NCBI RefSeq assembly: GCF_007752135.1
Contig: NZ_CP036298.1
Coordinates: forward strand, 8,114,501 to 8,178,500
Direction of reading: 5' to 3'
Length of the DNA stretch: 64,000 nt
Source: Aureliella helgolandensis
Lineage (GTDB): Bacteria > Planctomycetota > Planctomycetia > Pirellulales > Pirellulaceae
The notes under the pieces are model-generated. The model searched no databases and was not told the origin of the DNA. It was given only the letters and a program-made list of their open reading frames with translations. Shown in pieces: positions 1-7,900 of this stretch. Each line of letters starts with the position of its first letter. Within the stretch, counting starts at the first letter, position 1. The position numbers were made by a program, and so were the translations under genes.

Positions 1-403
1 GTGTTCCAAGTCTTCCAATGCGGACCGGCACCCACACGTAAGCCTGCTGCAATGGGTCTGACAAAGAATGCTGCAACAGCGAAGCATCGACATCCTGACG
101 GTAGACCACGGTCACGCCATCCCCGTCGACACTGTGCACTTCAATCGCAGTCACCTTGTCTGCGATGCCTGATGGTAGGTTGACCCGAACCGGGGAAAGA
201 TGTCCTAGCTTCCACATGCCGGCCAACCCTAGCTCAGCGGTCACTGCATCGACGGCAACTGCATCGCTGGCAACAGGTGCGAGCGGCTCATCCACCTCGG
301 CACTCTGCCGCTCAGCCCCCACCTCGGTCACAGTTTGCCCCTGAAGCACCGATGCTGCCAAACATATTAAAAGCATGCTGCCGCAGAGAAAACGCAACCA
401 CAT
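1..403 (-). CDS. Exported protein of unknown function, 5' part (gene runs off the left edge)
   Basis: An open frame runs from an ATG at 403 down to the window edge without a stop, giving about 134 residues. It begins MWLRFLCGSMLLICLAASV, a clear signal peptide with a short basic start and a hydrophobic core, followed by an acidic low-complexity stretch and then a sheet-like region (VRVNLPSGIADKVTAIEVHS). An AGG lies about 8 bases before the ATG. The next gene upstream, the DUF1080 gene, ends 48 bases away on the same strand, so the two may be co-transcribed. The visible part matches no family I recognise. Secretion is inferred from the signal peptide. The C-terminal part, which would decide its function, is outside the window. 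Confidence 0.7.
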   Translation of the reverse strand, partial: MWLRFLCGSMLLICLAASVLQGQTVTEVGAERQSAEVDEPLAPVASDAVAVDAVTAELGLAGMWKLGHLSPVRVNLPSGIADKVTAIEVHSVDGDGVTVVYRQDVDASLLQHSLSDPLQQAYVWVPVRIGRLGT

Positions 404-451
404 GAAAAGACCTGCAAAGAAAACGGGAAACACAAGACGCGTAAATTGCTG

Positions 452-1117
452 CTATGGCAGACGTTTGACTTCAAGGTTCTTGAAGTACACCACACTCATT
501 GGATCATGGGCTTGCAAGGCAAAGGTACCCGGCATTAGACGGCGGTCGAAGTCCTTGGAGTACGCGGGCTGATTCTCAGGCTCCGTATAGTCGACCATCG
601 TCTCACCATTGAGCAACAGTCGAATGCGCCGCCCTTCTACAATAATCTCTTGCGTGTACCACTCATCATCCTTCACACCTGGATCCGCAATGTTCTCCAC
701 CGAATACAGACTGCTCGACTTCTTTGGATCGGTGTGGGACACATTCACTTGGCACTCGTAGCCGAACTTGGGCCAACCCGACTCCTGGAACTTGGTAGCA
801 AAGTAGATCCCAGCGTTGCTCCCCTTGGTTGTCTTTACGTCGGCCTTGAAATGAAAGTTCGTAAACGGCTTGTCTTGGCCCACGTAGAACAGGTGGGCGC
901 GAGGTCCTGCACAAACCAACATGCCCTCCTCCACTTTCCAACTCTCGGGATTTTCGTTGACCTTCCAACCCGTCAAAGATTTTCCATCAAACATTTCCAC
1001 CCAGCCATCTGCCTCTTCCGCGACTTTGTCCTGAGCTCTCAGGGTGGCAGGGGTGAAACTGGTTAACGATACCACCAGCAGGGCTAATACTGCAGATCGG
1101 GTTATTTTCATCATCAT
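452..1117 (-). CDS. DUF1080 (3-keto-disaccharide hydrolase fold) exported protein
   Basis: A 221-residue protein with an N-terminal signal peptide (MMMKITRSAVLALLVVSL...) and one DUF1080 domain filling the rest. Family marks are WVEMFDGKSLTGWKV near the start, GSNAGIYFATKF in the middle, and the closing strand SVVYFKNLEVKRLP. DUF1080 is a concanavalin-like jelly roll; some members hydrolyse 3-keto-glycosides, and planctomycetes carry many copies. Three consecutive ATGs are possible starts, and a GAGG motif precedes the first. It acts outside the cytoplasm, judging from the signal peptide. Substrate cannot be inferred. The truncated exported-protein gene follows 48 bases downstream on the same strand. 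Confidence 0.88.
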   Translation of the reverse strand: MMMKITRSAVLALLVVSLTSFTPATLRAQDKVAEEADGWVEMFDGKSLTGWKVNENPESWKVEEGMLVCAGPRAHLFYVGQDKPFTNFHFKADVKTTKGSNAGIYFATKFQESGWPKFGYECQVNVSHTDPKKSSSLYSVENIADPGVKDDEWYTQEIIVEGRRIRLLLNGETMVDYTEPENQPAYSKDFDRRLMPGTFALQAHDPMSVVYFKNLEVKRLP

Positions 1118-1500
1118 GCAAAACCTCAGGTAGGAGTCCTAAACGGAAAATTGGGGGGAACAACCAGTTGCGGACGCGCGGTGGCCTAAATGCCGCCCTA
1201 CAGGTCGCACAAGGCCTCGATGCCGTGCGAGAGGGCGGAGACCGACGATTGTACCGAAACATGCAACTTCGGCAGCCATTGGAAGGGAGAATTGCTGGTC
1301 TTAATCGCAACCCGACGTGTGCGCCAGGCAAGGGCGACGGCCGCTACAGCGTGATTCGGGGGGGTGCTAGCTTCGCGCGAAAACTGAAAACGCTCTTCTA
1401 GCGACAATCCGCTCCACGACTTGCCAAAGGAGTCGTTTCGATGGCTTGGGCCAACAAAGTAGCCGATATGCCACCTCCCCACGCCCAACGTCAGCGGCTT
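1118..1500. other. Intergenic stretch without a supported gene
   Basis: About 380 bases between the DUF1080 gene and the terminator of the cytochrome gene. Short open frames here lack coding character, and one of them is the terminator hairpin read through. The promoter of the DUF1080 gene probably lies here, but no clear -35/-10 pair was found. Confidence 0.5.
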
Positions 1501-1544
1501 CAAAAAGAAAAAGGCAAGTGCCACCGCTACGGCAGACACTTGCC
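1501..1544 (-). terminator. Intrinsic terminator of the small cytochrome gene
   Basis: Read on the minus strand, an 8-bp stem GGCAAGTG/CACTTGCC (positions 1537-1544 and 1513-1520) closes a 16-base loop. It is followed at once by the U-rich tail TTTTTCTTTTTG. It lies 28 bases past the stop codon of the cytochrome gene at 1572, so it most likely ends that transcript and isolates it from the DUF1080 gene downstream. Confidence 0.85.
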
Positions 1545-1571
1545 CAAATGCATCGATCGACGGCGAGTTTA

Positions 1572-1991
1572 TTACTCGTCTTTTTTGCCTTCGACGTTTC
1601 CACCAGGAAGCAACTTGGCTTCGATTCGTTTGGCAAAGGTCTCGTGCTTCTCGTCGCCACTCTTCTCGTCTGCGAGCTTCTTGAAGATCGCGTCGAGGCG
1701 TTCTGCGAACTGCTCAGGATCCTTCTTGAAATCAGCTACTGGGAATTCATCCTTTTCCAACGCTTCATGCAGGGCTGCACCGTAGGGATTGCGGACCTTC
1801 TTCTTGTTTTCTTTATTAACATGGCACACGTTGCACTTGGCTTCTTTCACCAAAGCGACGAAGCCTTCATCGGCCTTTTCACCAGCGTAGATTGCTACGA
1901 ATCGATCGCTTAGCTGTTTGATGGCAAACGCCGGCGATGCTGAAGTGATCGCGAAGCCAGCCACTGCCAAACCTAGTAAAACCTTCTTCAT
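1572..1991 (-). CDS. Small exported mono-heme c-type cytochrome
   Basis: A 139-residue protein with a textbook signal peptide (MKKVLLGLAVAGFAITSASPAFA). One heme-attachment motif CNVCH lies at residues 53-57. After it come many charged residues and helices, with an extremely Lys/Glu-rich tail (GGNVEGKKDE). The start is supported by AGGGAGA about 9 bases upstream. No methionine exists outside the initiator, so the usual Met distal ligand is missing. A His ligand (for example in the ALHEAL segment), or an open coordination site, is more likely. A periplasmic electron-transfer or sensor role is inferred. It appears to be a single-gene unit with its own terminator. Confidence 0.85.
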   Translation of the reverse strand: MKKVLLGLAVAGFAITSASPAFAIKQLSDRFVAIYAGEKADEGFVALVKEAKCNVCHVNKENKKKVRNPYGAALHEALEKDEFPVADFKKDPEQFAERLDAIFKKLADEKSGDEKHETFAKRIEAKLLPGGNVEGKKDE

Positions 1992-2117
1992 CCGTTAATA
2001 TCTCCCTGAGATGTCAAACTTAATAAACTGCGGTTTTCGTATGCAAGTTTGCGCACAACGTCACACAAAATCAAGGGACGGGACTTGCGGAAGGTCACTT
2101 TGCCACCGCAATCTTCC

Positions 2118-4865
2118 CTACAAGGGGGGCGGATTCACCAAGGCAACTCCAGGCTGAAACAACCCCTTGGTGACAGCCATGTCTTCGACATTGGCTTCGT
2201 ATAATGGCTGTTCCGGCACTCCAGCCTTCTGCCACATGACCTGTGCCTCATTGCCGAGTTCATCGAACCATTCATACCCATTAACTTGAGCCTCGATGAA
2301 TCCGAACTGAGCAATCCTGGTTTGTCCCGAGTAAACGTGGCAAATATCTCGAATATTCGCGTCGTACGCATTCTCGTGTCCACGCAATAGTAGCATATTA
2401 AAATTGCCATTCAAACTCGGCTGGGTTAGCCCGCGAATGACGAATTGCGGTTCCCCCTCCCGCGACCAATACGCGCACTCCTCACTGGTGCGATTCAGTC
2501 CCAATAGCGGTGCCCCCTCGCCAACATAGTCCAGCGATGCAAACCCTCGCTCATTCACAAACGTCGAATGGGTGCACATAAGCCGCACAAATCGCATTTG
2601 CGAATCGACGGCGCTCGGCCCCTTCACTTCGATCGTAGGACCACTGAGCACGACCAAGCTATTATCGATGCTGACCTCAAGCCGGTTTGCCAGATCGAGA
2701 TTCTGGAATCCGATGAAGGCTGCTTCACCGCGGACCACACAATTCTTAGCGACGATCGTCAATCGGTTTGTTTCCGATACCCCAAGGCCCGACTTCAACA
2801 CCTCCACAGACTCATTGGTCAGCAACGGTTTGGTGCTTCCACCTGACAACACCACAAACGTATTCTGGCGGCGGACATCCTTCTTGACTGTTACCGAACA
2901 ATGCTGCAATTCCAGCGTGGAAGAGGCTTTCATGTCGAACACCGCTTGCTTGGAAATTGCTCCTGCTGCCGGTACATCCATGCGAAAAGCAACATCGGTG
3001 CAGGTTAACTGCGTATCGCGTAGGTTGAGCCACGCCATCCACGCGTCGCCATTGGTGGCCGCCGACTTTTGGGGCAATTCGAGGATGGCTGGGTGCACCA
3101 GATTTCCGCGAAGCTTCAAGACACCCGCGCCTAGATATACGGGCCGATCAACAACAACTCGACCTCGTATCTCGATTTCCTTGAGCGACGGGTCTTGGGC
3201 ATACCTCTCAACCGCAGTGGCAAACGAGCTCTCCCATCGCATCGGCGCCACGTCGAAAGGCTGCTCGGAAGCCACCACCAAAACATCCACCGCCGCCCCA
3301 CGACTCGCCGTCTGCCCTTCAGCTCCACTGGATGCTGCGTCTGGACCGGTTGCCGAAGTGGCCGCAGCATCCACCACACTTCGCTTCTCAGGAGTGGCCG
3401 ATGCCGAGCTACCCGATGCGGGACTGGGAGCCGGCAAATTCGGCATTGCCTGCGGCGACTCGGAATGATCGTGCGGTGTCTCCTCCGACCTAGAACTCGC
3501 GATTCCACTTTCCACACCACCTTCAAAGTCAGGCAGAAAGTCATTCGATAAACTCTGCACGCTTTGCAGCCACAACGTGCTACCCAACAAAAACGCCAAG
3601 GCAACCATCCACGGCAGATTGGCTTCCAGGAGGGTTCGCTGCGCAATGCTGGGACTGACTAAGAACGTCCCAGGCGTTTGACTCCGTGGTAATTCTTCAA
3701 TTTCTGCCAGCAGCACTAAATCGTTGATCAAGTCAACCGGCTTCTGATACCGATCGGCTGGCCGTTTGGCCATTAACTTCATCGTGATTTCATACAACTG
3801 GTCGCTCAAATCTTCGCGCCAAGCTCGTGGATCTGGCGGTGGTTGGCTACCATGATTCAAGAGCTTCTGAAGCGCTGTCCCCTCTGGAAACGGAGGATGC
3901 CCCGTCAGCAGAAAGAACAAGGTGCAGCCCAGCGAATAGAGATCGCTCCGCACATCTGCGTCTCTTGGATTGCGGGCCTGCTCCGGAGAGATGTAGTCGA
4001 AGGTCCCCAGCGTCACACCACTAGCCGTTGCATCCGCCGTAGATTTATCGAGCGACGTGTCGCGGGCAAGCCCCATATCAACGACTTTGATATGCCCATT
4101 GGCGGTTACCAATACATTCGACGGCTTGATATCACGGTGAACCACATCGCGTTGGTGCGCATGCTGCAAGGCCTCAGCCACTTGTCGGGTGTAGTAGACC
4201 GCATCGTCGACTCCTAAAGGGCCTTCCAGCTCGACGAGATCGCGGATATTCACGCCATCGATGAACTCGAAGACGATGTAGTTCCACTGTTCCGCCTCTC
4301 CAACATAGAAGACGCGGGCAATGTTGGGGTGATCCAAGCGGGCCGCCGCCTGAGCTTCCAGGCGAAAGCGTCGTAGCGTTTCCGGATCTCGCTTGGAAGC
4401 CGGAATGACTTTAATGGCCACTACCCGGTCGAGCCGCAGGTCTCGCCCGCGAAACACGGCTCCCATTCCTCCGCCACCAATCATCTGATCGACGGCAAAG
4501 TGATCGAGCTGGCGACCTTCCAACATCGCTGCCAACTCGGCCAGCGGCATGGAACGATAGAATTCGGCTGGACTGGCCACCGGACGCTGGCTGATGACCG
4601 TCATGGAGTCTTCGGCGACCGCTTCCAAATCAATCGCTCCACTTCCCGCTGACGTGGCATCCTCCCCCGCTCCACCCTGGAGATTCGTGAGGTGCGGGCC
4701 ATCGTAGGCAACCGTTCGCGACGAACGCTCCTGCAGCTTGGCCGCTGGCGGCGGAACCTCATCGTCTAGAGCTGGAGACGATTGCGGCTCATCACCACTT
4801 GGCAATAATTCAGCATCCTCGCCAGACTCAGGATGGGATTGAGGATCTCCAGGTATTCTATTCAT
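2118..4865 (-). CDS. Membrane-anchored Ser/Thr protein kinase with large C-terminal extracytoplasmic region
   Basis: About 915 residues from the ATG at 4865. An in-frame ATG at 4967 would add 34 residues with no kinase-like content, so I prefer the inner one, although neither has a clear ribosome site. A Pro/Glu/Asp-rich leader is followed by a PknB-type kinase domain: glycine loop GGGGMGAVF near residue 128, Lys in VVAIKVI near 150, catalytic HRDIKPSN near 242. The metal-binding triplet is DMG rather than DFG near 263, followed by SPEQ. One membrane segment (WMVALAFLLGSTLWL) lies near 415-430. The remaining roughly 480 residues are outside the cytoplasm and look like repeated short beta strands, as in a right-handed beta helix. 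Planctomycetes have many such kinases. The substrate is unknown. Confidence 0.88.
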   Translation of the reverse strand: MNRIPGDPQSHPESGEDAELLPSGDEPQSSPALDDEVPPPAAKLQERSSRTVAYDGPHLTNLQGGAGEDATSAGSGAIDLEAVAEDSMTVISQRPVASPAEFYRSMPLAELAAMLEGRQLDHFAVDQMIGGGGMGAVFRGRDLRLDRVVAIKVIPASKRDPETLRRFRLEAQAAARLDHPNIARVFYVGEAEQWNYIVFEFIDGVNIRDLVELEGPLGVDDAVYYTRQVAEALQHAHQRDVVHRDIKPSNVLVTANGHIKVVDMGLARDTSLDKSTADATASGVTLGTFDYISPEQARNPRDADVRSDLYSLGCTLFFLLTGHPPFPEGTALQKLLNHGSQPPPDPRAWREDLSDQLYEITMKLMAKRPADRYQKPVDLINDLVLLAEIEELPRSQTPGTFLVSPSIAQRTLLEANLPWMVALAFLLGSTLWLQSVQSLSNDFLPDFEGGVESGIASSRSEETPHDHSESPQAMPNLPAPSPASGSSASATPEKRSVVDAAATSATGPDAASSGAEGQTASRGAAVDVLVVASEQPFDVAPMRWESSFATAVERYAQDPSLKEIEIRGRVVVDRPVYLGAGVLKLRGNLVHPAILELPQKSAATNGDAWMAWLNLRDTQLTCTDVAFRMDVPAAGAISKQAVFDMKASSTLELQHCSVTVKKDVRRQNTFVVLSGGSTKPLLTNESVEVLKSGLGVSETNRLTIVAKNCVVRGEAAFIGFQNLDLANRLEVSIDNSLVVLSGPTIEVKGPSAVDSQMRFVRLMCTHSTFVNERGFASLDYVGEGAPLLGLNRTSEECAYWSREGEPQFVIRGLTQPSLNGNFNMLLLRGHENAYDANIRDICHVYSGQTRIAQFGFIEAQVNGYEWFDELGNEAQVMWQKAGVPEQPLYEANVEDMAVTKGLFQPGVALVNPPPL

Positions 4866-5337
4866 GTCGCACAGTTCATTCGCCCTACATTGAGCAGTAT
4901 GCCGCAAGCAGCAGTTGAGTTTCTCCCACGCATCGCTCTTCCACCTAGGTTTGCCCCTCCGAGACACGCTGGCCTGGCTCCCAGGCCCTGCCTGGCAACG
5001 AGGAAGTCGACTCTGCCTGCCAACCAGAGAGTTCGGAGCAGACCGATCGTACGGGTCGGCATGTCGAGCGGCCTTGCCGAACCAGCCCCGACCAAGAGCC
5101 CTACCACTGCCCCTTCACCTTCACCTTCACCTTCACCTTCACCTTCACCTCCAAGGCAACAACCACGCACGCGGCCACGCGTGCCCCAAGCTGCCCCGTC
5201 GCGTCTCCCTTACCAGGATAAGTACCCGCCGGATAAGCGTCAAACTTCCCTTTGCCCCATCCGGGCTAGATATCCCTAATTAAGCCCCCAGCCGCTAAAG
5301 CCACGCCACCCAACCACTACAGTCCTCACAACCCAAC
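4866..5337. other. Intergenic region upstream of the kinase gene
   Basis: About 470 bases. It holds a hexanucleotide microsatellite (separate entry) and no supported gene. Apparent open frames here are products of the simple repeat. Confidence 0.5.
5112..5150. repeat. Hexanucleotide microsatellite (CCTTCA)6.5
   Basis: Six and a half uninterrupted copies of CCTTCA. On the opposite strand this reads as GGTGAA repeats. It lies in the intergenic space about 250 bases ahead of the kinase start. Such perfect hexamer tracts can change length by slippage. Confidence 0.95.
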
Positions 5338-6417
5338 TCACTCGCGCACCACGCGAAAGCCAAGATAGCTAGCCGCGTCCCCGGCTTCAGCAAAAGCCCG
5401 CACGGTCGAACGGCACTGGATGGGACTGACATACCACGACCCACCCCGCAGCGATCGCCAATCACCGTGCTGGTGCTGAGGCGTGTCTTCCAAAACTGCA
5501 AAATCAAGGATCGCTTCAGGGTTCTGCCGACTCCCACGCCGACGAGCATCATCCAACATCTCCTGATAGACCCCTGGGGAGTATTTGTCGCTACACCATT
5601 CCCAAACATTGCCATGCATATCGCAGATACCCCAAGGATTCGGCTTCCGCGATGCCACCGGAGCGGTATAGACGAAGCCATCCCCCTGATTCGGCTCTAA
5701 ACCAACCACGCGCTGGCGGATCACCTCCTGCGGGAACATTTGATAGAGTGTTGCATCCGCAACATTCGCATAGGCATAGACTCTGTCGGGATCGTCGCCG
5801 CAGCTATAGCACGTGCTAGTGCCCGAGCGGCACGCGTATTCCCACTCCGCTTCACTCGGTAATCGGTATCGCACAACTTCCGTTTTGCTCAACCATCGGC
5901 AAAATGCATTCGCATCGTTCCACGATACGCAGGTGACAGGGTGTTCATCGGACTGCTCGAAGCCAGGCTGCCTCCAGTGACGCCCCTCGATCAATGAAAA
6001 CCTATCCAGCGGCTCTGCATCAGGACAAAACACCAGCGCTGCGTCAGCGCGTTCTGCGTCGGTAACATACCCAGTGCTGGTCACGAAACGGCGAAATTGT
6101 CCCACAGTAACTTCAGTCTCTCCCAGCCAAAAGTCTTTAGTGATTCGAACCGGAAACTGGGGCATTTCAAGACCCGCATGAATTTCCAATTGGTACGCAC
6201 TTCGCTTGTGGTTGGCCAATACGTCCTCCCGTTCGCGCAGTCCCATCTGGAATTCGCCCGCTACGATCCGAACCAACTTCATCCCTAGCGTATTCTGGAT
6301 CGGCTCCTCGGCCTGCGCTGGCCAGGTCCCGCACATCAGCATGCCACACACCAGCCCCCAGAACACGCGCCCGGGCTGCATCAGCGGTTGAACTACCATC
6401 GAAAGTTGGAAGATCAT
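5338..6417 (-). CDS. Exported FGE-sulfatase-domain (SUMF1-fold) protein lacking the FGE cysteine pair
   Basis: About 359 residues. The start at 6417 is set by an ATGA overlap with the stop of the DUF1552 gene, which implies translational coupling. A signal sequence (GRVFWGLVCGMLMCGTWPAQA) follows a short leader. The mature part is a formylglycine-generating-enzyme fold: IPxGxFxMG-like start (VRIVAGEFQMG), WNDANAFCRWLS, RLPSEAEWEYACRSGT, MHGNVWEWCSD, SLRGGSWYV and terminal SYLGFRVV. In true FGE two cysteines sit after GGS; here the first position is Val (GGSWYV) and only the second Cys (IQC) remains. Sulfatase activation is therefore unlikely. Planctomycetes use many such proteins with unknown ligands. 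It is the last gene of the DUF1592-DUF1552 set. Confidence 0.87.
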   Translation of the reverse strand: MIFQLSMVVQPLMQPGRVFWGLVCGMLMCGTWPAQAEEPIQNTLGMKLVRIVAGEFQMGLREREDVLANHKRSAYQLEIHAGLEMPQFPVRITKDFWLGETEVTVGQFRRFVTSTGYVTDAERADAALVFCPDAEPLDRFSLIEGRHWRQPGFEQSDEHPVTCVSWNDANAFCRWLSKTEVVRYRLPSEAEWEYACRSGTSTCYSCGDDPDRVYAYANVADATLYQMFPQEVIRQRVVGLEPNQGDGFVYTAPVASRKPNPWGICDMHGNVWEWCSDKYSPGVYQEMLDDARRRGSRQNPEAILDFAVLEDTPQHQHGDWRSLRGGSWYVSPIQCRSTVRAFAEAGDAASYLGFRVVRE

Positions 6418-7745
6418 GCCTGCACCAACTCCGCAATTACGCCACGACTGTCCTGAAACTCTCCACCCACGGGTACCCCCACTCGTTCCAACATGGTCTG
6501 CCACACAGACGCAAGTGGCTGCTCCGTGTCCAATCTCAGATGCCCCCGATGGCGAACACCGAGTCCCTGCCCTCCCGAGAGGATCGTCGGAAGATTGTCT
6601 CGACTATGCTCGAACCCCATTCCGCTGGAAAGCCCTAACACCGTGTGATCCAGCAACGAGCCCTCCCCCTCCTTCACTTCAGACAAGCGTTTCAGAAAAT
6701 AGGCCCAATGCGTCATGTAGATCGCATCCACCTTGGCCAGTTCATCTAGATTCCGCGGATCGTTGCCATGATGAGAAAGCGCATGATAGCCATTGGACAC
6801 ATTAAACTCAGGATAGACTCCGCCAGAGAGCTCCTTACGGACCACATAGCTAACCACCCGCGTCGAATCGGTCTGAAACGCCAGCACGATTAAGTCGTAC
6901 ATCATCTTCGCATAGTCGTCGTAGAGGTATTCTCCGTTTCCTTCGGGGCCTTTCATCGGTTGCTCGAATCTCCCGTGTAGCCCATCAAGCTTTGGCTCCG
7001 ATTTGGGACGGTCGGCCCATGCTATTCTGCGTTCGAGTTGCTGCTCCAATTCACGTAGACTGGTAAAATACTGGTCGAGCTGCTGTCGATCGGCTTGCCC
7101 CAGTCGAGCATTTACTTGCTTGGCATCGCTGCGAACCAGATCCAGCACCGACCGACGCCGGTTCAACCCTCCAACCTCGGCTGCGGTTTGCTCGGGCGAA
7201 TTGGGACGAAACAAGCGGTCGAACATGGCCGTGGGATCGTTCTCAGCCGCCAGCGGAACTCCTTGTTCGTTCCACGATATAGTGGCCAGCGCTTGAGAGC
7301 CGTAGTTGGTCCCGCGATCAACCGATAGCTGCATGGAACTGAAGCGGGTCTCTTTTCCAATAACCTTGGCCGCAACTTGATCCGGACTGATCTGCTGTTT
7401 TTCCCCTCGCGCAATGGAGGTCGAGAAGGGATAAGCCCCTTCGTGCCCGCCACCTTCGGCTAAGTAAGTACCACTGAGCACGGTGAACTTTCCACGCATC
7501 GGCTCGAGTGGCTTCAAGATGCGGCTCGCCGTAAAATCCTCGCCTTCGTCCTGGGGAGTGAACTGACGCATGTTCATACCAGTCCCGAAGTAAAACATCC
7601 CCATTCGCGCCGGCGCACTGCTCACCTCCGCCCCCACCGCGTCGCGTCCAGGCAACATCGCTTGCAAGTAGGGGAGTCCCACGGCGGCGCCTGCCCCACG
7701 CAACAGAGTTCGGCGAGAGAGTCGGAACGGTTTCTGGTAACTCAT
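6414..7745 (-). CDS. DUF1552 family protein with Tat-type signal
   Basis: About 443 residues. The ATG at 7745 is chosen because AAGGA lies 8 bases before it; the frame is open further upstream without a ribosome site. The N-terminus carries a Tat-like signal (LSRRTLLRGAGAAVGLPYL). The body matches DUF1552: RMGMFYFGTGMNMRQFTPQ after the signal, FTVLSGTYLAEGGGHEGAYPF, a helical stretch LRELEQQLERRIAW, HHGNDPRNLDELAKVDAIYM, and GLGVRHRGHLRLDTEQPLASVW near the end. DUF1552 proteins occur in planctomycetes next to DUF1592-type cytochromes, as here. The biochemical role is not established. The gene lies 155 bases after the DUF1592 gene and overlaps the next one by ATGA. Confidence 0.87.
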   Translation of the reverse strand: MSYQKPFRLSRRTLLRGAGAAVGLPYLQAMLPGRDAVGAEVSSAPARMGMFYFGTGMNMRQFTPQDEGEDFTASRILKPLEPMRGKFTVLSGTYLAEGGGHEGAYPFSTSIARGEKQQISPDQVAAKVIGKETRFSSMQLSVDRGTNYGSQALATISWNEQGVPLAAENDPTAMFDRLFRPNSPEQTAAEVGGLNRRRSVLDLVRSDAKQVNARLGQADRQQLDQYFTSLRELEQQLERRIAWADRPKSEPKLDGLHGRFEQPMKGPEGNGEYLYDDYAKMMYDLIVLAFQTDSTRVVSYVVRKELSGGVYPEFNVSNGYHALSHHGNDPRNLDELAKVDAIYMTHWAYFLKRLSEVKEGEGSLLDHTVLGLSSGMGFEHSRDNLPTILSGGQGLGVRHRGHLRLDTEQPLASVWQTMLERVGVPVGGEFQDSRGVIAELVQA

Positions 7746-7900
7746 GAGTATTCCTTGAGACGCTTGGCAGATGCGTATTGAGTAATGGTCGCGAATGGGT
7801 TGAGCAAGAAGGAAAAGGGGGCAAAACAAGTATGGAGCAAGGAGGGGACAGAGTCGATTCTGGAGGAAACGTCGCTTCGCTGAATTTCGGAAGGCCTTTC

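Noticed and set aside
1198-1539. 113-residue minus-strand open frame
   Set aside because: Its first part is the terminator hairpin of the cytochrome gene, and the rest has no family or coding signature.
2572-3468. 298-residue plus-strand open frame
   Set aside because: It lies antisense within the kinase gene and has low-complexity, Arg/Ser/Thr-rich sequence typical of shadow frames.
4862-5170. Minus-strand open frame with a Gly-Glu repeat
   Set aside because: The repeat is only the translation of the hexamer microsatellite; there is no supported gene.
5338-6417. True formylglycine-generating enzyme for the nearby sulfatase
   Set aside because: The first of the two catalytic cysteines after GGS is Val, so it should not activate sulfatases.
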